Shown here piece by piece: positions 14,016-17,820 of a stretch of DNA of 17,820 nucleotides. The stretch spans positions 1 through 17,820 of the forward strand of contig JAJPKG010000215.1 of assembly GCA_021323815.1 (NCBI GenBank), given 5' to 3'. Both the position numbers and the translations under genes were made by a program. Source of the DNA: Pseudomonadota bacterium. Lineage in GTDB: Bacteria; Chloroflexota; Ktedonobacteria; Ktedonobacterales; JACDGC01. Positions within the stretch are counted from its first letter, which is position 1; every line of letters starts with the position of its first letter. Below the pieces are notes generated by a model. The model had not been told where the DNA came from, made no database searches, and worked only from the letters and a program-made list of their open reading frames with translations.

Positions 14016-14267
14016 TCCATAGAGGCGTGATGCGTCGTCCCTGTCATCCTTTTGTTGTTCTCAGTATGCCGCATATCAAAGCCGCGCTACATCCGCAGAA
14101 AGAGCGGCACGCGCCCTGGACGAATGGCTAGGCGAGCGACACGCTGGTATAGAATCTGCTATCTCAGCCGATATTATGCTAGAGATAGAGCGATGAGGAA
14201 CGGCTATCGCTGGCAACGCGGGGCAAGGAGTCGCCCCGGCGGGACGGCAAGGGAGGCGCTGGTACCT

Positions 14268-14831
14268 ATGACAATAACCTCAGTTGAGACGTTGATCTTT
14301 TTCGTCTTCGGTTTCGGCGTGTTTGGCGGCGTGCGTGGCCCGCAACGCGAAGTGTGGACGCTGGGCGGCATCACCTTGACGATGTTGCTCTTGTTTTTCG
14401 GCGGCACCGGCATCCTTGAGCAATTGCCCCTGCGCATCGGGGCTGGGCTGCTGTCGATGGTCGGCAATCAGAGCGGCTCAAACAGCCTGGCGGCGCATCC
14501 ACTGCAAGCGCCCTGGACCATTGTGATGCTGGTCCTCGGCACGGCGAGCCTGATCCTCCTCTCGTATGTCGTCGGGCAGAAGTTCGGTAAATCGCCCCCC
14601 GCCAAACGCGATTTTGGCAACGTGGCATCGGGATTCGTGATGGGCGCGATCAACGGAACCTTCATCTGTGTCTTTCTGTTCAGCCAGGGCGGCTTTCAGG
14701 CCGGCCTCAACATCCAGTTTCCAGACGGCGGCCTGACGCGTGACAGCATTGTGCCGTTGATCATCAGCGGCATCATTATCACGCTGATTGCCCTCGGCCT
14801 GTCGTCGCGCAAGGCCAAGACTTCGCCGTAA
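14268..14831 (+). CDS. Small multispanning membrane protein, CvpA-like topology
   Basis: A 187-residue protein with four or five hydrophobic segments (about residues 8-22, 30-46, 84-102, 118-139, 160-178). The opening ETLIFFVFGFGVFGGVRG followed by a charged turn (PQREV) and a second helix resembles CvpA-family proteins (first helix, GxxRG turn, second helix), but the remainder does not clearly match. Treat it as an unassigned integral membrane protein. ATG 14268 is preferred because AAGGGAGG lies about a dozen bases upstream and the next residues are the first membrane segment. The longer frame (ATG 14193 or 14052) would add an Arg-rich stretch of poor coding character. The next gene, 33 bases on, is also a membrane protein, so they may be co-transcribed. 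Confidence 0.7.
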   Translation: MTITSVETLIFFVFGFGVFGGVRGPQREVWTLGGITLTMLLLFFGGTGILEQLPLRIGAGLLSMVGNQSGSNSLAAHPLQAPWTIVMLVLGTASLILLSYVVGQKFGKSPPAKRDFGNVASGFVMGAINGTFICVFLFSQGGFQAGLNIQFPDGGLTRDSIVPLIISGIIITLIALGLSSRKAKTSP

Positions 14832-14864
14832 TCGCCCCAGTCATCTAAGGAAGAGGCTTCGCGC

Positions 14865-16310
14865 ATGGAACATATCTCCCCTGCATCGGTGCAATCTCCA
14901 GTGGCGGCGCGGGCGAGCGCGTTTCGTGGCCAGCAGCCGGGCGAGCGCGTGCTCGTCATGATGCATCCCGCACGGGCGCTGGTGTTGCTGCCGGCCTGGC
15001 CGCTGTTCGTGGGGTGCTTGGCGCTGGCGGGGGGATGGCTGGAGCAACAGGCGGGCAAGCTTACCGGCTCAGGCGTGACAACCGGCCTCGCCATCCTGGC
15101 ATTTGCAACACTGGTGGCGCTGGCCTATTGGCTCGTCACCGCCGCATATCCCTGGTGGTGCTGGCGGATGATCGTCACGAATCAGCGCGTCATCAGCCAG
15201 CGCGGTGGCATCAAGCTGGTGGTGAATGAGATCCCGCTGGCGCAGGTGCAATCAGCGAAGGTGGAACTGCGCTCTTTTGGCGAGTGGCTGCTGGGTTATG
15301 GGCGCGTCACCATCACTGCCGCCGGGGGAGATCCGCTGACGCTTTTCGGCGTCGCACAGCCGCAGCGCTTCGCCAATCTGGTGATGCAGGCGCGAGCGCA
15401 ACACGCGCCTGCTGCCACAAACACCACCACTGAAATTGCTGATCCTACCATTCGTGCCATCATTGACCGGCTGGCCCAGGTGCAGCCGCTGCCCGCCTTG
15501 CCGCCGCTGGATCCTGCCGCCTCGATCAACTGGCCGCTGCGCCATGCCATGACCATTCCCCTGGAAGGGGGCGAGATGGTGTTGGGGCTGATCAGCCGGC
15601 ACTGGTGGGCGCTGGTGCAACGTGCAGGCATGCCCCTGACCTTGATCGCGGCATCCGCGCTGCTGGCCCTGGCGGGCGCGTGGTTGCATATCCCATTATG
15701 GCTGGGCGCGCTGCCGGTGGGGATCATTGGTTTGCTGTGGTCCCTGCTGGCATACCTCAATTTCGTGGATGACGCATTCATCCTCACCAACCGACGCATT
15801 CTGGATGTCAACCGGCGCTTCTTTTTCCTCTATGAAGCGACCGATGCCATTGAGTATGCCAACATCCAAGAAGTGCAGATGACCGTCCCCGGCGCGTGGG
15901 CGCGCATCGCCAAATTTGGGACGGTTCACATCACCGTTGGTGGCACCAGTGATCCACTGATCATGGACTGCGTGCCGCGCCCGCACCTGATCGAAGCGGC
16001 CATCGAGCACTATCGCGTGACGATGCAGCAGCGCGCCCAGGCCGCCGCCGCCAACCAGGAACGCCTGGAGATGCGCGATTGGTTCGCCTCGGTGGTGGAT
16101 GAGCTGATCGTCCTCGCGCCCGATCTGCGCGGTCTGCCGCTGGAAGCTGCCATTGAGCGTGCCTATGCCGCCGGCCTGCGGTTGCTGGTGCTGCCCGATG
16201 CCGTTGTTATCCCCGGCATGGCTTCCGGCACCGTCGTCTCGCAAAGCCCCTTCCCCGACGCCCGCGCCTTGCGTGGCGGCGACATCTCGGTGACGCTCAG
16301 TGGGACGTGA
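14865..16310 (+). CDS. Membrane protein with two bacterial PH domains (YdbT-like) and a C-terminal PASTA domain
   Basis: A 481-residue protein made of two similar halves, each a membrane hairpin followed by a bPH_2-type PH domain. Helices lie at about 39-60 and 73-95, with PH1 at about 100-178 (RMIVTNQRVISQRGGI, then VNEIPLAQVQSAKV). Helices at about 256-275 and 280-300 are followed by PH2 at about 302-385 (DAFILTNRRILDVNRRF, then YANIQEVQM). A linker and one PASTA repeat end the protein (about 416-481, VLAPDLRGLPLEAAIERAYAAG, then GTVVSQSPFPDA). PASTA repeats usually sit outside the cell on PknB-type kinases or penicillin-binding proteins, where they bind cell wall pieces. Here the PASTA domain is on the same side as the PH domains, presumably cytoplasmic. 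ATG 14865 has AAGGAAGAGG upstream. Function unknown. Confidence 0.82.
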   Translation: MEHISPASVQSPVAARASAFRGQQPGERVLVMMHPARALVLLPAWPLFVGCLALAGGWLEQQAGKLTGSGVTTGLAILAFATLVALAYWLVTAAYPWWCWRMIVTNQRVISQRGGIKLVVNEIPLAQVQSAKVELRSFGEWLLGYGRVTITAAGGDPLTLFGVAQPQRFANLVMQARAQHAPAATNTTTEIADPTIRAIIDRLAQVQPLPALPPLDPAASINWPLRHAMTIPLEGGEMVLGLISRHWWALVQRAGMPLTLIAASALLALAGAWLHIPLWLGALPVGIIGLLWSLLAYLNFVDDAFILTNRRILDVNRRFFFLYEATDAIEYANIQEVQMTVPGAWARIAKFGTVHITVGGTSDPLIMDCVPRPHLIEAAIEHYRVTMQQRAQAAAANQERLEMRDWFASVVDELIVLAPDLRGLPLEAAIERAYAAGLRLLVLPDAVVIPGMASGTVVSQSPFPDARALRGGDISVTLSGT

Positions 16311-16521
16311 TTTTAACCTATCAAGCAATTTATCCTATTCTGCTTAGAATGCAGACTTGGATGCCGTGGACCTCGCTGAAATAAAGCACAAGCTTTCGCT
16401 ATGAAGAATAGCACATCGCAGTTGCGCACAGTCCATTTCCGGGTCTATACCGAAACGCAGCCATACCCAGAAAAACCAGCCCTTGCACATTTCTGGGCTT
16501 CCCCAGCCAGCGCCTCATCTC
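16311..16521. terminator. Intergenic region between converging genes, with hairpins
   Basis: Two candidate stems lie in this 210-base gap. CCCAGAAA (16466-16473) with TTTCTGGG (16490-16497) suits the end of the minus-strand cinA, whose strand gives TTTTTCTGGG in the stem. TCTGC/GCAGA (16339-16343/16351-16355) lies shortly after the stop of the PH-PASTA gene. Neither has a long T run. No gene is seen. Confidence 0.4.
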
Positions 16522-17751
16522 TCACACCTCACCCAGCAGGTGCAGCCGCAGCAGATCCAGCGCGGCCAGGGCGGAGCGATGTTTGATCTCGATGCGCTCG
16601 CCGCGCAGATTCAGTTGGCGGGCGACCTCGCCTTTGGGGGAGACGACAGCGATATGCACCTCGCCCACCGGTTTGCCTTCCTGCGAGTCGGGGCCGGCGA
16701 CGCCGGTGGTGCCGAGACCCACATGCGCGCCCAATTTGTCGCGCACCGCTCGCGCCATCGCCAGCGCCGTTGCGTCGCTGATCACCCCATGCTGCTCCAC
16801 AATCTCCTGCGGCACGCCCATCGCGGTCTTCACATCCGTCGCGTAAGAGATGATGCCGCCGCGCATATAATCCGAGCTGCCGGGCTGATCAGTGATGTAG
16901 CTTGCCAGCAGACCGCCGGTGCATGATTCCATTGTTGCCAGTTGCCATTGCCGCTGGCGCAGCAGATCGGCCACCACGCCTTGCAGCGTCGCGCCGCCTT
17001 CGCCGAAGACGTGGCGGCCCAAAACCCGTCGCGCCTGCTCCTCAACGGGGGCCAGCAGCGCCTCAGCTTCTTCTTTAGTGGCGGCTTTAGCCGAGATGCG
17101 TACGTCCACCGCGTCAGATTTGGCATAGGTTGCTACCGTCGGATTGGTGGAGTGGATCAACTCACCCAGGCGTTCTTCCACCGGCGATTCGCCCAGCCCG
17201 GCCACGCGCAGGATGTGCGTCACCAGTGTTGCGCCGGAAACGCCGCGCAGGCGCGGCAGGGCTTGCTCTTCCCACATCTTCTTCATTTCGCGTGGCACGC
17301 CGGGCATGCTGATGATGATGTGCCCGTCGCGCTGCACGTACCACCCCGGCGCGGTGCCGATGGGATTCGGCAAGATCGTCGCCGAAGGGATAATCCACGC
17401 CTGCTTGATATTGCTGGGAGGAAAATGCCCCACGCGGCGCATGAAAAGCGCCTTCAATTCCGCCAGATACGTTTCATCCACTGTCGGCGTCTCGCCCAGC
17501 AGTTCACAGATGGCCTCGCGCGTCACGTCGTCTTCCGTCGGCCCCAGCCCGCCGGTGGTGATGATCACCTCAGCGCGATCCCAGGCGCGGCGCAGTGTCT
17601 CGGCCACGCGGCCCTGGTTGTCGCCCACCTGCGAGATGAAAAACACGTCCAGGCCCACCTCTGAAAGATGGTGTGCCAGGTAAGGCGCGTTGGTGTCGGT
17701 GATGTGCCCCAGCAAAATTTCGGTGCCGATGGAGAGGATCTCTGCGCGCAT
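16522..17751 (-). CDS. cinA: CinA-family protein (competence/damage-inducible; nicotinamide-nucleotide amidase domain)
   Basis: A 409-residue two-domain protein. The N-terminal MoCF-like domain (about 1-170) has IGTEILLGHITDTN, TTGGLGPTEDDVT and MPGVPREM; in related proteins it hydrolyses ADP-ribose-type pyrophosphates. The C-terminal domain (about 255-405) is the PncC-type nicotinamide mononucleotide deamidase, with MESCTGG (catalytic Ser276), GTTGVAGPD and KPVGEVHIAV. Together they salvage NMN into NAD synthesis; the link to competence in some species comes from co-transcription with recA, which is not in view here. ATG 17751 has AAGGAG ten bases upstream. Length and motifs are normal. It appears to be a single-gene unit with its own promoter. 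Confidence 0.95.
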   Translation of the reverse strand: MRAEILSIGTEILLGHITDTNAPYLAHHLSEVGLDVFFISQVGDNQGRVAETLRRAWDRAEVIITTGGLGPTEDDVTREAICELLGETPTVDETYLAELKALFMRRVGHFPPSNIKQAWIIPSATILPNPIGTAPGWYVQRDGHIIISMPGVPREMKKMWEEQALPRLRGVSGATLVTHILRVAGLGESPVEERLGELIHSTNPTVATYAKSDAVDVRISAKAATKEEAEALLAPVEEQARRVLGRHVFGEGGATLQGVVADLLRQRQWQLATMESCTGGLLASYITDQPGSSDYMRGGIISYATDVKTAMGVPQEIVEQHGVISDATALAMARAVRDKLGAHVGLGTTGVAGPDSQEGKPVGEVHIAVVSPKGEVARQLNLRGERIEIKHRSALAALDLLRLHLLGEV

Positions 17752-17782
17752 GGGGAAATGGCTCCTTCAATGGTGTGATCAG

Positions 17783-17791
17783 ATTGTACCA
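17783..17791 (-). promoter_or_regulatory. Extended -10 promoter of cinA
   Basis: TGGTACAAT on the minus strand: TACAAT matches five of six -10 bases and carries the TG extension. The start of transcription would be about 25 bases before the ATG. No strong -35 is seen. Confidence 0.5.
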
Positions 17792-17820
17792 TGCGCGAAA
17801 GGCAAAAAGAGGGAGCCGGC

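Noticed and set aside
14052..14267. Longer N-terminus for the small membrane protein
   Set aside because: The added residues are Arg-rich and unlike a coding start, and ATG 14268 has a good ribosome binding site directly before the first membrane helix.

Overview
The window is GC-rich bacterial DNA carrying a nearly complete tryptophan operon, followed by a set of surface, protease and housekeeping genes. Taxonomy is inference only. A Chloroflexota-type bacterium fits best: trp genes in the order E-G-D-CF-B-A, proteins with PH and PASTA domains, cytosolic-looking trypsin/PDZ proteins, and many GA-rich palindromic spacers. No rRNA, tRNA or ribosomal protein gene is present to fix this.

Positions 1-6453 (+ strand) hold trpE (3' end only), trpG, trpD, a trpC-trpF fusion, trpB and trpA. 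Together these cover chorismate to tryptophan. trpG and trpD overlap and are translationally coupled. The other four gaps (E/G, D/CF, CF/B, B/A) each contain a member of one imperfect palindromic repeat family, with GACACGGAA or GACGCGAAG units and a complementary arm. The trpD-trpCF gap also holds a chain of hairpins and mutually exclusive stems just before trpCF, which looks like a leader RNA. The TrpF half lacks the usual catalytic aspartate.

Positions 6443-7065 (- strand) are a DUF433/DUF5615 toxin-antitoxin pair with its own promoter and a palindrome at the predicted transcription start. The toxin reading frame carries an amber codon at position 15, so it is probably dead. Positions 7364-10163 (- strand) encode a membrane-anchored LppX/LolA-like protein, a lipoprotein and a dienelactone hydrolase family protein. 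Positions 10408-11334 (+ strand) are an AT-richer island with one gene: two membrane helices, a coiled coil and a possible degenerate PLD-like domain. It ends in a perfect 13-bp inverted repeat.

Positions 11369-13922 (- strand) contain two trypsin/PDZ proteases without visible signal peptides. The second overlaps by 4 bp a LuxR-type regulator whose receiver domain lacks the phospho-accepting aspartate. Positions 14268-16310 (+ strand) encode a small multispanning membrane protein and a protein with two membrane-linked PH domains and a C-terminal PASTA domain. Positions 16522-17751 (- strand) are cinA.

Several genes share an extended -10 promoter. TGCTATAAT occurs identically before three of them, and TGG-type variants occur before the antitoxin and cinA.
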